Shown here piece by piece: positions 1 to 9,030 of a stretch of 31,593 bases of DNA. This DNA is from JACCTH01 sp036556085 (GTDB lineage Bacteria > Actinomycetota > Acidimicrobiia > Spongiisociales > ZC4RG35). How positions within the stretch are numbered: the stretch's first letter is position 1; each line of letters begins with the position of its first letter. The translations under genes and the position numbers were made by a program. A model generated the notes under the pieces. The model searched no databases. It was not told where the DNA came from and saw only the letters and a program-made list of their open reading frames with translations. The DNA is taken from positions 1 through 31,593 of the forward strand of contig DATBKE010000016.1 of assembly GCA_036556085.1 (NCBI GenBank), read 5' to 3'.

Positions 1-12
1 CCGCCGAAAGAC

Positions 13-1353
13 ATGAGCCATTGCCAGCGGGTAGTAATCGTCCTCGGAGCCGGCTTGCTGATCGCCCTTCCTCTGCCGGCCCATGCGCATGGTCTGGGAG
101 GACGGAGCGATCTTCCGGTTCCTCTCGGCTACGCCATCGCCGGGGCCTTGTCGGTCCTCGTCCTTACCTTTATCGCCTTGTCTCGGCTTTGGCCCCAGCC
201 GAGGATGCAGGAGCCACCTGTCTTGCGGCCCATTCGTATGCCCGGCTGGCGTCTGATCGCTGCGACCCTTCGATGGGTGGGCATCGCCGGTCTGCTCGTG
301 CTCGTAGCAACCGGATTGTTTGGTGCCGACAACAGCGTCCGCAACCCAGCCCCGGTGCTGATGTGGGTCGGGTTCTGGTTGATCGTTCCCTTCGCCTCTT
401 CGGTGCTGGGGGACATCTACCGGTTGATGAACCCTTGGGAGTTGCTGGCCAAAGGGGATTCGGCGCCCAGCCGAGGGTGGCCAGCATCGCTCGGGGTCTG
501 GCCGGCGCTTGTCCTGTTCGTTGCCTTTGTCTGGTTCGAACTGATCTATCCCCGCTCGGCCGATCCGGTGGCGGTGGCGGCGGTGGTTCTCGTCTTCGGC
601 CTATTGATGGTGCTGCTGGCGGATCATTGGGAGGGAGGCCTCGAGGGCTTCGACCCGTTCCGAACCTACAACAGTCTCGTCTCGGCATTGGCCCCGGTCC
701 AGCTCGACCCGGATGAACCTCCCCGATGGCGGGGTTGGCTCCGAGCACTGCCCTTAGTGCCGGCCCGCCCTGGCCTGACAGCTTTCGTTGTCGCCATGAT
801 CGCCACTGTCACTTATGACGGTCTGTCAGCCACCGACTGGTACGACCGCTCGTTCGGTTCGTTTGGGGGCTCGCTCATGGGAAGCACGGCCCTGCTGATG
901 GCGACCGTCGGACTTTTGGGCCTGGCCTATGCCCTCGCCTGCTGGGCCGCCGCTCGGCAGGCAAGGGAAACATGGACGACATCTGCTGTCGCCCGGCGCT
1001 TCGCTCATACCTTGGTTCCGATCGGCTTTGCCTACGCCGTCGCTCACTACTTCACATTGGTGGTATTCGAGGGCCAGCTGTTGCTGAGCACACTGAGCGA
1101 TCCGTTCGGACGGGCCTGGAACCTGCTGGGGACCACCGGACGGTCAGTTGATTTCACGCTGCTCTCGCCCTATGTCATCTGGTGGGTACAGGTGGCGGTG
1201 ATCGTGCTGGGTCACGTCGCCGGGGTGGTGCTGGCCCATGATCGAGCGCTGTTCGACTTTCCCGGCACCACTGCGGTCCGCAGCCAATACGTGATGCTGG
1301 CCCTGATGGTGCTCCTCACCACACTGGGTTTGGTGATTCTTTCCGCCGGCTGA
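13..1353 (+). CDS. Polytopic membrane protein of unknown function
   Basis: A 446-residue protein. The N terminus looks like a signal sequence or first membrane helix ending in AHA, followed by a HGLGGRSDLPVP segment. About ten further hydrophobic helices run to the C terminus. From memory, relatives in actinobacteria carry the same His-Gly segment and are often labelled 'fenitrothion hydrolase' in databases; I see no hydrolase motif and would not transfer that name. The conserved His just after the predicted cleavage site could bind a metal, which is inference. The ATG at 13 follows a weak GAAAG element; the frame stays open to the window edge, so an upstream start cannot be excluded. The next gene begins about 100 bp downstream on the same strand. 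Confidence 0.75.
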   Translation: MSHCQRVVIVLGAGLLIALPLPAHAHGLGGRSDLPVPLGYAIAGALSVLVLTFIALSRLWPQPRMQEPPVLRPIRMPGWRLIAATLRWVGIAGLLVLVATGLFGADNSVRNPAPVLMWVGFWLIVPFASSVLGDIYRLMNPWELLAKGDSAPSRGWPASLGVWPALVLFVAFVWFELIYPRSADPVAVAAVVLVFGLLMVLLADHWEGGLEGFDPFRTYNSLVSALAPVQLDPDEPPRWRGWLRALPLVPARPGLTAFVVAMIATVTYDGLSATDWYDRSFGSFGGSLMGSTALLMATVGLLGLAYALACWAAARQARETWTTSAVARRFAHTLVPIGFAYAVAHYFTLVVFEGQLLLSTLSDPFGRAWNLLGTTGRSVDFTLLSPYVIWWVQVAVIVLGHVAGVVLAHDRALFDFPGTTAVRSQYVMLALMVLLTTLGLVILSAG

Positions 1354-1452
1354 CTAGTTCAAAGGTGCAATTGAAATCGCCCCGTCTACCGACGAACCGT
1401 TACCTGCGAGCGAGACGTATGGTTCTAACACGGATTGGAGAGGAGGGATTTG

Positions 1453-1956
1453 GTGAAAAAGCCACTTTTGTTGGCTGTCCTGGTGGGTTTATTGGTGGTG
1501 GCCTTCGTGGTTCCGGGGGCGTCGGCTCGCAAGGGCGCCGATTTCCAGTCGCCGATGTCGCATGCCCAGGAGGTGGAGCCTCCGGTGATCAATGCACCAG
1601 GGGCAGGCGGCTTCGCCGAGTATTGGGTGGATGGCTCCACCCTCAATTACCGGATCGACGTCAGGAAGCTGACCGGTCCGGCAACGATGGCTCATATCCA
1701 CGCACCGGCAGCTCGTGGCGTGAACGCTGGCATAGCAATCTGGCTGTGTGACAACCCAGCAACGCCTCCAGCGGCGCCAGCCGGAACTCCGACCTGTAGC
1801 TCTGCCACCGATGGTCTCCTGATCGAGGGTTCGGCGACCGTCACGATGGATCAGCTGGCGATGCTCGAGGACAAGATGGCGTACACCAACGTCCACACCG
1901 CCATGCACCCTGGTGGGGAGGTCAGAGGACAGGTCCTTCGGGTCGGCAAGCCCTAG
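1453..1956 (+). CDS. Secreted CHRD-domain protein
   Basis: A 167-residue secreted protein. I chose the GTG at 1453 because an AGGAGG ribosome binding site lies at 1441-1446 and the protein then begins VKKPLLL, a positively charged signal peptide ending around ASA. The mature part reads as a single CHRD domain: an opening SHAQEVEPP, then TMAHIHAPAARG in the middle and the closing HPGGEVRGQV motif. CHRD domains occur in chordin and in many bacterial exported proteins; their biochemical role is poorly known. A CxxxxCS-type cysteine pair (WLCDN and PTCSS) sits in the insert after the HIH motif and may form a disulfide. The gene converges on the Ku gene, with a hairpin between them. Confidence 0.85.
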   Translation: MKKPLLLAVLVGLLVVAFVVPGASARKGADFQSPMSHAQEVEPPVINAPGAGGFAEYWVDGSTLNYRIDVRKLTGPATMAHIHAPAARGVNAGIAIWLCDNPATPPAAPAGTPTCSSATDGLLIEGSATVTMDQLAMLEDKMAYTNVHTAMHPGGEVRGQVLRVGKP

Positions 1957-1972
1957 AGCCACCCACACATCA

Positions 1973-2000
1973 GAGAACCCCCGCCATGGCGGCGGTTCTC
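1973..2000. terminator. Hairpin between convergent genes
   Basis: A near-perfect inverted repeat with arms GAGAACCCCCGCC and GGCGGCGGTTCTC and one mismatch lies between the CHRD gene stop and the Ku gene stop. It is followed on the plus strand by CAATTTAAA rather than a clean T run. It probably acts as a bidirectional terminator for the two convergent genes. Confidence 0.6.
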
Positions 2001-2016
2001 CAATTTAAACAGCTCT

Positions 2017-2973
2017 CTAGGCGGAACGCTTCGCCCGGGTCTGGTCGACGCTCGCCTTGAGAGCGTCCAAGAGATTGGTGACCGTTGCCGGTTCCGCTTC
2101 GGCTGGGGCAAGCTCGATCTCGTTGCCTTCGATCTTGGCCTCGATGGCGTCTTCCAAACGTTGCCGGTAGCTGTCCTCGAATTCCGAGGGGTCGAACTCA
2201 CCCGCCAGATGGTCGATCAATAGGCGAGCCATCTTCAGCTCCTCGGCCGAAATGCGGCTGTTGTCTTTGAGTTGCTCAAAATCGGGGACTCTGATCTCGT
2301 CGGGCCAGTTCATGGTTTCCAGTACCAACAGGTCTTCTTTCACCCGAAGCGTGCAGAGCCGCTCCTTCTCTCTGATCGTGACCTTGGCCACCGCCACCCG
2401 CCCCGACTCCGAGAGTGCTCGCAAGAAGAGCTTGTAAGCCTTGGCCCCCACCTTGCTCGGGGCGACGAAGTAAGACTTCTCGAAGTAGATCGGATCGATC
2501 TCGCCGGCGTCGACAATCTTCACCACGTCGATAGTCCGCGCGCTCTCAGGCGCGACCTGCTCGAGCTCTTCGGGAGTGAAGACGACGTACTTCCCCTTCT
2601 CGTACTCGTAGCCCTTGACGATGTCGTCCCAGTCAACCTCTCGGCCGGTCTTGCTCGACACCCGCTTGTACTGAATGCGGGACTTGTCCTTTGCGGAGAG
2701 CAGGTGGAAAGCAATGTCTCGATCTTCGGTGGCCGTGTAGAGGCCAACGGGGATGGTGATGAGACCGAAGGTGATCGCCCCACTCCAAATCGAGCGCTTG
2801 GTCGTGGCCGCTTTCGCACGTTTGCGACCCTTGGGCCGCTCTGTGGCGTGACCGTTGGAGAGGGCCTTAACCAGCTCGGCGCGGCTCATTTGCGATCTGC
2901 CGGGCACATCGGCCTTCTGGGCCTTTTCGTAGAGTTCCGACTTCGTCAGTTCCTGCAGGGTTTTCTTGGCCAT
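2017..2973 (-). CDS. ku: Ku DNA-end-binding protein with N-terminal helical DNA-binding-like extension
   Basis: A 318-residue bacterial Ku homologue, which binds broken DNA ends in non-homologous end joining and normally recruits LigD. The core begins near residue 59 with KRSIWSGAITFGLITIPVGL and continues through the barrel (SAKDKSRIQYKR, DPIYFEKSYF, FLRALSESGRVAVAK, ETMNWPDEIR). Residues 1-40 form a separate helical unit (LTKSELYEKAQKADVPGRSQ) resembling the Rho N-terminal/SAP-type domain, linked by a Lys/Arg-rich stretch. The ATG at 2973 was chosen over the longer open frame because a GGAG lies about 8 bases upstream and the Rho_N-like unit begins there. No ligD is in the window. A 7-bp-arm inverted repeat overlaps the ribosome binding site. 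Confidence 0.93.
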   Translation of the reverse strand: MAKKTLQELTKSELYEKAQKADVPGRSQMSRAELVKALSNGHATERPKGRKRAKAATTKRSIWSGAITFGLITIPVGLYTATEDRDIAFHLLSAKDKSRIQYKRVSSKTGREVDWDDIVKGYEYEKGKYVVFTPEELEQVAPESARTIDVVKIVDAGEIDPIYFEKSYFVAPSKVGAKAYKLFLRALSESGRVAVAKVTIREKERLCTLRVKEDLLVLETMNWPDEIRVPDFEQLKDNSRISAEELKMARLLIDHLAGEFDPSEFEDSYRQRLEDAIEAKIEGNEIELAPAEAEPATVTNLLDALKASVDQTRAKRSA

Positions 2974-2980
2974 TCCAAAC

Positions 2981-2996
2981 TCCGATCGGGATCGGA
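2981..2996. promoter_or_regulatory. Inverted repeat over the Ku ribosome binding site
   Basis: TCCGATC-GG-GATCGGA has perfect 7-bp arms. The Ku Shine-Dalgarno complement (2980-2983) overlaps one arm, so a repressor bound here or the folded mRNA could reduce Ku translation. This is inference; only the symmetry is seen. Confidence 0.35.
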
Positions 2997-3031
2997 AATT
3001 ACCCGTCGGGCTGGAGATCAAAACCAAGCGG

Positions 3032-3106
3032 TGGGCCCACGTGGACTTGAACCACGGACCTCGTCCTTATCAGGGACGCGCTCTAACCGAGCTGAGCTAT
3101 GGGCCC
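3032..3106 (-). tRNA. tRNA-Ile (anticodon GAT)
   Basis: Read on the minus strand, the acceptor stem GGGCCCA pairs with TGGGCCC. The D arm is AGCTCAGCTCGGTTAGAGC, the anticodon loop CTGATAA carries GAT, and the T arm has GTTCAAG. The discriminator is A and CCA is not encoded. A TACAAT -10 box (minus-strand sense, 3121-3126) lies about 15 bp upstream. Confidence 0.96.
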
Positions 3107-3120
3107 CTCGTGAGCAGGCA

Positions 3121-3126
3121 ATTGTA
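3121..3126 (-). promoter_or_regulatory. -10 box for tRNA-Ile
   Basis: The minus strand reads TACAAT, one base from the consensus, about 15 bp before the tRNA 5' end. No convincing -35 hexamer is seen. It lies back to back with the tRNA-Ala promoter. Confidence 0.45.
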
Positions 3127-3182
3127 GTTCGTGGCCTACCTTCACCGTTTGGCCCGTTTGCCGCCGATTCCCTAGCCGGGCT

Positions 3183-3188
3183 TATCAT
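3183..3188 (+). promoter_or_regulatory. -10 box for tRNA-Ala
   Basis: TATCAT lies 10 bp before the mature 5' end of tRNA-Ala. A possible -35, TTGCCG at 3158-3163, is 19 bp further up, a slightly long spacer. Confidence 0.45.
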
Positions 3189-3198
3189 TTCCTCCTAC

Positions 3199-3272
3199 GG
3201 GGACGTAGCTCAGCCCGGCAGAGCGCCTGCTTTGCAAGCAGGAAGTCGTGGGTTCAAGTCCCATCGTCTCCA
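3199..3272 (+). tRNA. tRNA-Ala (anticodon TGC)
   Basis: The acceptor stem GGGGACG pairs with CGTCTCC with one G-T wobble. The D arm is AGCTCAGCCCGGCAGAGC, the anticodon loop TTTGCAA carries TGC, and the T loop is GTTCAAG. The discriminator is A and CCA is not encoded. The gene is divergent from tRNA-Ile; the same two tRNAs are often neighbours in actinobacteria, usually in the same direction. Confidence 0.96.
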
Positions 3273-3349
3273 CGAGCGGAATCCGAATGCAATTTCATGC
3301 GTTTTCCGCAGTACAGAACCTTAGGTTTCGATAAGGAGCGTGGTTAGTG

Positions 3350-4525
3350 ATGGCGAATGCAGTGATCGTCGATGCGGTCCGGACCCCGGTCGCCAGGCGC
3401 AACGGCAAGTTCAAAGACATTCACCCCGTTGACCTGGCCTCGATTCCGCTCAAAGCCCTGATCGAGCGCAACAACCTCGACCCTTCCCTGGTCGAAGACG
3501 TGATCATGGGATGCGTCTCTCAAACCGGCGAGCAGAGCCTCAACATCGGACGTAATGCCGCCCTCGCAGCTGGCTTCCCCGAAGAAGTAGTAGGGACCAC
3601 GATCGATCGCCAGTGCGGCTCTTCGCAGCAGTCGGCTCACTTTGCCGCCCAGGGAGTCATCGCCGGCGCCTACGACGTCGTGATTGCGGCCGGGATCGAA
3701 TCGATGACCCGGATCCCGATGGGGGTGACGGCCCAGCAGGGTCCGGGGATGCCCTTCGGACCGCTGATGCTCGAGCGCTACAGCCACGGTCTCATTCCCC
3801 AGGGGCTCTCCGCCGAGATGATCAACGAGAAGTGGGGCCTCGATCGGGCCACACTCGATCAGATCGGCTTCGAGTCCCACCAACGAGCGGCGCGAGCCAC
3901 CGAGGAAGGAAGATTCGAGAGCCAGATCGTGCCGGTAACCGTCAAGGGCGAGGCGGGATCCGAAGTTGTGACCCGCGACGAAGGCATTCGTTGGGACACC
4001 TCCCTCGAAAAGCTCGCCTCGCTGCAGCCGGCCTTCAAAGTCGATGGATCCGTCACGGCCGGCAACTCCTCACAGATCTCCGATGGGGCGGCGGCGGTGC
4101 TGGTGATGAGCGAGGAGAAGGCGAAGGCTCTCGGCCTCAAGCCCAAGGCTCGCTTCGTGTCCTTCGCCCTCGCCGGGGTTGATCCGGTGATCATGCTCAC
4201 CGGTCCGATCCCAGCCACTTCGAAGGTGTTGGATCGGGCCGGGCTTTCCATCGACGAGATCGGCCTCATCGAAGTCAACGAGGCCTTTGCATCGGTGGTG
4301 GCGGCCTGGCGGATCGAGCACGGCGGCTCTCACCCCGATGCTCTCTGGGCCCGGACCAACGTCAACGGAGGGGCCATTGCTCTTGGCCACCCCCTCGGGG
4401 CTTCCGGAACCCGGCTCATGACCACGCTCGTCCACGAGATGGAGCGGACTGGAACCCGCTATGGCCTGCAGACCATGTGCGAAGGCGGCGGCATGGCCAA
4501 CGCCACCATTATCGAATTGGTCTAA
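3350..4525 (+). CDS. Thiolase (acetyl-CoA C-acyltransferase)
   Basis: A 391-residue thiolase, which cleaves 3-ketoacyl-CoA or condenses two acyl-CoAs. The nucleophilic Cys is C89 in DRQCGSSQQS. The other catalytic parts are the VNEAFA motif, H347 in ALGHPLGASG, and C377 in MCEGGGMANA. Length is typical for the family. Start: GTG at 3347 and ATG at 3350 are adjacent and in frame; an AAGGAG at 3333-3338 suits either. I chose the ATG. Substrate cannot be told from sequence: degradative 3-ketoacyl-CoA thiolase (FadA-like, including steroid-type) fits at least as well as biosynthetic acetoacetyl-CoA thiolase. No other beta-oxidation gene is adjacent, and the next gene begins 6 bp after the stop. 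Confidence 0.93.
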   Translation: MANAVIVDAVRTPVARRNGKFKDIHPVDLASIPLKALIERNNLDPSLVEDVIMGCVSQTGEQSLNIGRNAALAAGFPEEVVGTTIDRQCGSSQQSAHFAAQGVIAGAYDVVIAAGIESMTRIPMGVTAQQGPGMPFGPLMLERYSHGLIPQGLSAEMINEKWGLDRATLDQIGFESHQRAARATEEGRFESQIVPVTVKGEAGSEVVTRDEGIRWDTSLEKLASLQPAFKVDGSVTAGNSSQISDGAAAVLVMSEEKAKALGLKPKARFVSFALAGVDPVIMLTGPIPATSKVLDRAGLSIDEIGLIEVNEAFASVVAAWRIEHGGSHPDALWARTNVNGGAIALGHPLGASGTRLMTTLVHEMERTGTRYGLQTMCEGGGMANATIIELV

Positions 4526-4531
4526 CTAACG

Positions 4532-4777
4532 GTGGGAATCGTCCGCGTGCTCCTGGCCATTGGCCTCGGGGTCCTGATCTGGTACGTGGCGATGTACTTC
4601 ATTCGGACGTTGAGCACTCCGCCCCCCGAGGTCGATCCCGAAGATGTGATCGAAGCCGATCAGGACTATCGCTGTTCGGTGTGCGGCGCCGAGCTCACCC
4701 TGAAGTATGTGAACGCCACCGAGTTCTCGGCTCCGCGCCATTGCCGCGAGGACATGGTTCCGGTCTGGCGCAGCTAG
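4532..4777 (+). CDS. Small membrane-anchored protein with CxxC motif
   Basis: An 81-residue protein starting at GTG 4532, 6 bp after the thiolase stop. Residues 2-25 form one transmembrane helix. The C-terminal half has CSVCGAELTL, then PRHCREDMVPVW. Two Cys in CxxC plus a later His-Cys pair suggest a small zinc ribbon facing the cytoplasm. I recognise it only as a conserved actinobacterial protein of unknown function next to crgA. No strong Shine-Dalgarno site is seen, so translation is probably coupled to the thiolase. Confidence 0.75.
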   Translation: MGIVRVLLAIGLGVLIWYVAMYFIRTLSTPPPEVDPEDVIEADQDYRCSVCGAELTLKYVNATEFSAPRHCREDMVPVWRS

Positions 4778-4788
4778 CGTCTGCGGGC

Positions 4789-5037
4789 ATGCCCGAGTCG
4801 AAGAGACGCAAGACCAAGCGAGGTCCGAGCCCCGTCGCCGCAGCCACTGCGGCCGCTTCCAAGGCCAAGTCGAAAGAGCCCAGCCCCTCGTGGTATGTGG
4901 CGTTGATGTCCGGCCTGATGGGCCTCGGAGTGCTGGCGGTGTTGGCTCGCTTCATCTTCAACTGGAATCAGTTCTGGCTGATCGGCGGACTCGTCGCCAT
5001 CGCTGTCGGGTTCCTGATGACTACCAACTTTCGCTAG
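4789..5037 (+). CDS. crgA: Cell division protein CrgA
   Basis: An 82-residue membrane protein. Residues 1-33 are a basic, Ala/Lys-rich cytoplasmic tail (SKRRKTKRG), followed by PSPSWYVALMSGLMGLGV, the family hallmark, and two transmembrane helices with the short NWNQFW loop, ending in MTTNFR. CrgA coordinates septum assembly in actinobacteria by contacting FtsZ, FtsI and other divisome proteins. The ATG at 4789 lies 11 bp after the preceding stop. Its place next to pabA/trpG and opposite the pknB operon matches the mycobacterial order. Confidence 0.93.
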   Translation: MPESKRRKTKRGPSPVAAATAAASKAKSKEPSPSWYVALMSGLMGLGVLAVLARFIFNWNQFWLIGGLVAIAVGFLMTTNFR

Positions 5038-5046
5038 GACCCCGCG

Positions 5047-5616
<570 letters not shown>

Positions 5617-5624
5617 GAGCTGCG

Positions 5625-7553
5625 TTAATCGCCGTTGGTGGTGGCGGGCCCTTCAAAGTGGCCGATGGTCACCTGGACGGTCGATCCCACGTCGGCTGCG
5701 GCGCCCGCCGGTGGGGTCTGGTTGATGATCCGGCCGTCGAGTTCGGGGTTGTCGGTGGCAGTGATGTTGGGGTTGTCACCGATCTCGAGTCCTTCATCCT
5801 CGAGCGATTGCTGGGCCTGATCGAAGGTAAGCCCGAAGAGGTCGGGCACCTCGACCCTGCTGGCGCCACTCGAAACCACTACGGTGATGGTGTCGCCCGC
5901 TCTCACCAACTCACCGGCTCCCGGCTGGGTTCGGATCACGATTCCCTCCCCGAAATCATTCGAATCTTCGGTGACGGTCTCCCAATTGAGGTCGAGTCGG
6001 TTCAACTCTGCGAAAGCGTCGTTGTCCTCCTGACCCGCGAGGTCGGGCAAGGGGATTTCTTCGGCCCCGGTGGAGACGACGAAGTTGACCGGTTCCCCCG
6101 GATCGCGTTCGATCCCAGCCACCGGGCTCTGCTCGATGACGATCCCCGGTTCGGCCTCAGGGTCCGCCCGCTCGGTAACCGTGCCGACGGTGAGCCCAGC
6201 CTCGTTGAGCAGCGCTTCGGCCCGTTCGCGAGTTTCCCCGATCAGGGTCGGGACTTCCACCGGTGTGACCCCGGCGGAGACGTAGACCAAAACCAACCGC
6301 CCCGATTCAACCACTGTCCCGGCGGCCGGGTCGGTGCGGATGACGATGCCTTCCTCCACGTCGGCTGAGGCTTCCTGGCGCAGCTCGGGGTCGAGGTCGA
6401 TTCCAGAGAGGATGGCGACCGCCTGGGCCTCGGTTTCCCCGACCACGTTGGGGACCTCGATCGGCGGAACAGTGGTGGTGGGAGGCGGACCCTCATTGGC
6501 CATCCGAAATACCAAGAAGACCATCGCCGCCAGTAGGGCGAGCAAGCCGAAGGCGGTGAGGATGAAGGGGATCTGACTCCGTCGCTCCTCTATCGGGGGA
6601 ATGGTTTGGGTCGGTGGCCCGGAGGTTCGCACCGGGGCTGCGGTCAGGACCCGGGTGTTGCTGGGGTCGGCCCCTACTACTTGGGTGGGCGCCGCCACCG
6701 GGACCGCCACCGGGGACACCGCCGGTGCCTGCCCGGCCAGGACCCGGAGCAGGTCGGCTCGCATTTCATCGGCGTTCTGATAACGAAAGGAGGGATCCTT
6801 TTCCAGGGCGCGGGTGACGATGGCATCGAGTTCGGTGGGGACATCGGCGTTGATCGATGATGGGGGCGGGGCGCTGGCGGAGACGTGCTGGTAGGCCACG
6901 GCCACCGGGCTCTCGCCCGAGAAGGGTGGGCGCCCGGCCAGCATCTCGTAGAGGACCACTCCCAGTGAGTAGACGTCGGAGCGCTCGTCGGCATCGTTGC
7001 CCTGGGCTTGCTCGGGGCTGAAATAAGTGGCGGTGCCGATCACGGCTCCGGTCCTGGTCAGCTCCTGGGAATCATCCCATGCCCGGGCAATGCCGAAGTC
7101 CGTCACTTTCACGGTGCCGTCGCTCGAGAGGAGGATGTTTCCGGGCTTGACGTCTCGGTGGACCAGCCCGGCCCGGTGAGCGGCGGACAGAGCCGACGCC
7201 ACCTCGGCAGTGATCTCGGCGGCCCGGCGCGGGAGCAGTGCCCCCTCGGAGCGGAGGACGTCACGGAGGCTGCGACCGTCGACCAGCTCCATGACTATGA
7301 AATAGGTGCTGTTGGCCTGACCCCAGTCGTAGATGCCGACGATGTTGGGATGAGTGAGGTTGGCGGCCGCCTGCGCTTCTCGCCGGAAGCGCTTGACGAA
7401 GGCCTCGTCGGTGGAGAACTGCGAATGGAGGACCTTGATCGCCACTTTGCGCCCCAGCAGGCTGTCCTGGCCGAGATAGACATCGGCCATCCCTCCCCGG
7501 GCCAAGTGCGACGCGAGGTGATAACGATCGGTGAGGGGGTGAGGGAAGTTCAT
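5625..7553 (-). CDS. pknB: Serine/threonine protein kinase with four PASTA repeats (PknB)
   Basis: A 642-residue receptor kinase. The kinase domain (about 10-270) has the Gly loop LARGGMADVYLG, K40 in VAIKVL, catalytic HRDVKPGNI (D134), DFG at 152-154 and an activation loop TRTGAVIGTATYFSPEQ with phosphorylatable Thr. A Pro/Ala-rich juxtamembrane linker leads to one transmembrane helix (327-351). Outside are four PASTA repeats beginning near 366, 434, 503 and 572 (VPNVVGET, VPTLIGET, LPDLAGQE, VPDLFGLT). PASTA repeats bind muropeptides or lipid II, and PknB controls wall synthesis and division. It is the last gene of the operon, 25 bp after pbpA. No pknA lies beside it, unlike mycobacteria. 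The phosphatase two genes upstream should reverse its action. Confidence 0.96.
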   Translation of the reverse strand: MNFPHPLTDRYHLASHLARGGMADVYLGQDSLLGRKVAIKVLHSQFSTDEAFVKRFRREAQAAANLTHPNIVGIYDWGQANSTYFIVMELVDGRSLRDVLRSEGALLPRRAAEITAEVASALSAAHRAGLVHRDVKPGNILLSSDGTVKVTDFGIARAWDDSQELTRTGAVIGTATYFSPEQAQGNDADERSDVYSLGVVLYEMLAGRPPFSGESPVAVAYQHVSASAPPPSSINADVPTELDAIVTRALEKDPSFRYQNADEMRADLLRVLAGQAPAVSPVAVPVAAPTQVVGADPSNTRVLTAAPVRTSGPPTQTIPPIEERRSQIPFILTAFGLLALLAAMVFLVFRMANEGPPPTTTVPPIEVPNVVGETEAQAVAILSGIDLDPELRQEASADVEEGIVIRTDPAAGTVVESGRLVLVYVSAGVTPVEVPTLIGETRERAEALLNEAGLTVGTVTERADPEAEPGIVIEQSPVAGIERDPGEPVNFVVSTGAEEIPLPDLAGQEDNDAFAELNRLDLNWETVTEDSNDFGEGIVIRTQPGAGELVRAGDTITVVVSSGASRVEVPDLFGLTFDQAQQSLEDEGLEIGDNPNITATDNPELDGRIINQTPPAGAAADVGSTVQVTIGHFEGPATTNGD

Positions 7554-7578
7554 TGAGAACTGCGGACGATTCTAGAGA

Positions 7579-9030
7579 TCACCGGTTCAACCAACCGCTG
7601 ATGAGTTGTGACGCTATCGGAGCGGCAACGGATCCCCCGCTGGCGTTCTCGCCGATGTTCCCGCCCGCCTCCACGAAGACCGCCACGGCAATGGTGGGGG
7701 CATCGACGGGAGCAAAGCCGATGAACCAGGCGTGGGGTCGCCCCTCGACCCCGGTCGAGGTGCCGGTCTTCCCCGCCACCCTGATCCCGGGAACTGCCGC
7801 CTGCCGCCCCGTGCCTTCGGTGACCACCCTTTCCATCATTTGGCTCATCATGAAGGCCGTCTCTGGAGTAAACGCGGTGTCGAGAACAGAGGGCTCGATC
7901 GTCTCGACCTCGTTGCCATCGCTATCGAAAATGCGGGCGACGAGATTGGGAACCATGACCGTGCCCTGATTGGCGACGGCGGCCGCCACCATCGCCATCA
8001 GCAGGGGTGTGGTCCGGACATCACGCTCGCCGATGCCGCTCTGACCGAGAGCGGCATCGTCGTCAGCGAGGACCGACGTGGCGAATGCGCTTTCTGCCAC
8101 CGGCCAGGGAAAGGGGATCTCGCGATTGAACCCGATTCGTTGGGCGATATCCCCGATTGACCCGGCTCCGGTCTCGATGGCGATGCGAGCGAAGGTGGTG
8201 TTGCACGATCGCACGAATGCCTGCAGCAGCGTGGTGCTGGTTCCGTTGTTGCAGGGTCCGCCGCCGGCATTCTCTATAACCGCGGTCGATCCAGGCAGCG
8301 GAAACTGGGCGGGGTCGGCAAAGGTGGTTTCCTGGGTGGCGATCCCGCTGTCAATGGCAGCGGCAGCCACGACTGTCTTGAAGGTCGAACCCGGGGGATA
8401 GAGCTCGCGGGTGGCGCGATCGGAGAGCGGCCGGGCGGGGTCGTCGAGCAACACCTGATATCGATTGGCGGCGTCGGTCCCGAGAAGCTGGGCAGGGTCA
8501 TAGCTCGGAGAGGTGACGAGCGCCCGCACCGACCCGGTGAGAGGATCGAGGGCCACCACCGCCCCCGCCTGGCCACCAAGCGCCTGATAGGCCAGCCGCT
8601 GGAGAGAGGCGTCCAGGTTGAGCTGGAGGTTCTGGGGACGGAGATCGCGTCCCAAGACCACCGAGAGGAGGTCGGAGATGGTGAAGTCACGCCGGGAGCG
8701 GAGATCAGACGAATAGGCCCGTTCGATTCCCTGCTCACCAAACAGCAAAGAGGAGTAGCCGACGACATTGGCAAAGACGGCGCCTTCGGGGTAGGAGCGG
8801 ATGAACGAGCCGGTGGTGGCGGGATCGGGGTCGCTGCGGGCGAGGACCACACCGTCGGACGAGACGATGAGACCGCGCTCCTTTCCGGTCTGGGTGAGAT
8901 TGAAGCGGGCGTTACGCGGATCGAGGCGATAGGTGTCGGCGGCGACCACCTGGACCCAGGTGGTCATGAGGCCGAGAAGGGCGAAGGAGACGAGGACGGC
9001 GGCCGCGAGCCGGCGGGTGGGGCGGTTCAG
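7579..9030 (-). CDS. pbpA: Penicillin-binding protein 2 type transpeptidase, CTG start
   Basis: A 483-residue transpeptidase that cross-links peptidoglycan. Catalytic motifs are STFK (S215) in YPPGSTFKTV, SCN (275-277) in FVRSCNTTFA and KTG (421-423) in VAGKTGTSTG. The first ATG in frame is at 8967, but a start there would lose the membrane anchor. Reading upstream, the frame stays open to a CTG at 9028-9030, giving NRPTRRLAAAVLVSFALLG, a basic tail plus transmembrane helix as in mycobacterial PbpA. No ATG, GTG or TTG lies between CTG and 8967, and an in-frame TGA lies just upstream of the CTG. An AGGAG sits about 6 bases before the CTG, which overlaps the rodA stop as CTGA. CTG initiation is therefore inferred. 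Confidence 0.88.
   Translation of the reverse strand: MNRPTRRLAAAVLVSFALLGLMTTWVQVVAADTYRLDPRNARFNLTQTGKERGLIVSSDGVVLARSDPDPATTGSFIRSYPEGAVFANVVGYSSLLFGEQGIERAYSSDLRSRRDFTISDLLSVVLGRDLRPQNLQLNLDASLQRLAYQALGGQAGAVVALDPLTGSVRALVTSPSYDPAQLLGTDAANRYQVLLDDPARPLSDRATRELYPPGSTFKTVVAAAAIDSGIATQETTFADPAQFPLPGSTAVIENAGGGPCNNGTSTTLLQAFVRSCNTTFARIAIETGAGSIGDIAQRIGFNREIPFPWPVAESAFATSVLADDDAALGQSGIGERDVRTTPLLMAMVAAAVANQGTVMVPNLVARIFDSDGNEVETIEPSVLDTAFTPETAFMMSQMMERVVTEGTGRQAAVPGIRVAGKTGTSTGVEGRPHAWFIGFAPVDAPTIAVAVFVEAGGNIGENASGGSVAAPIASQLISGWLNR

Noticed and set aside
2272..3324. Plus-strand frame of 350 codons opposite Ku
   Set aside because: It is antisense to Ku and also crosses two tRNA genes; a shadow of high-GC codon bias.
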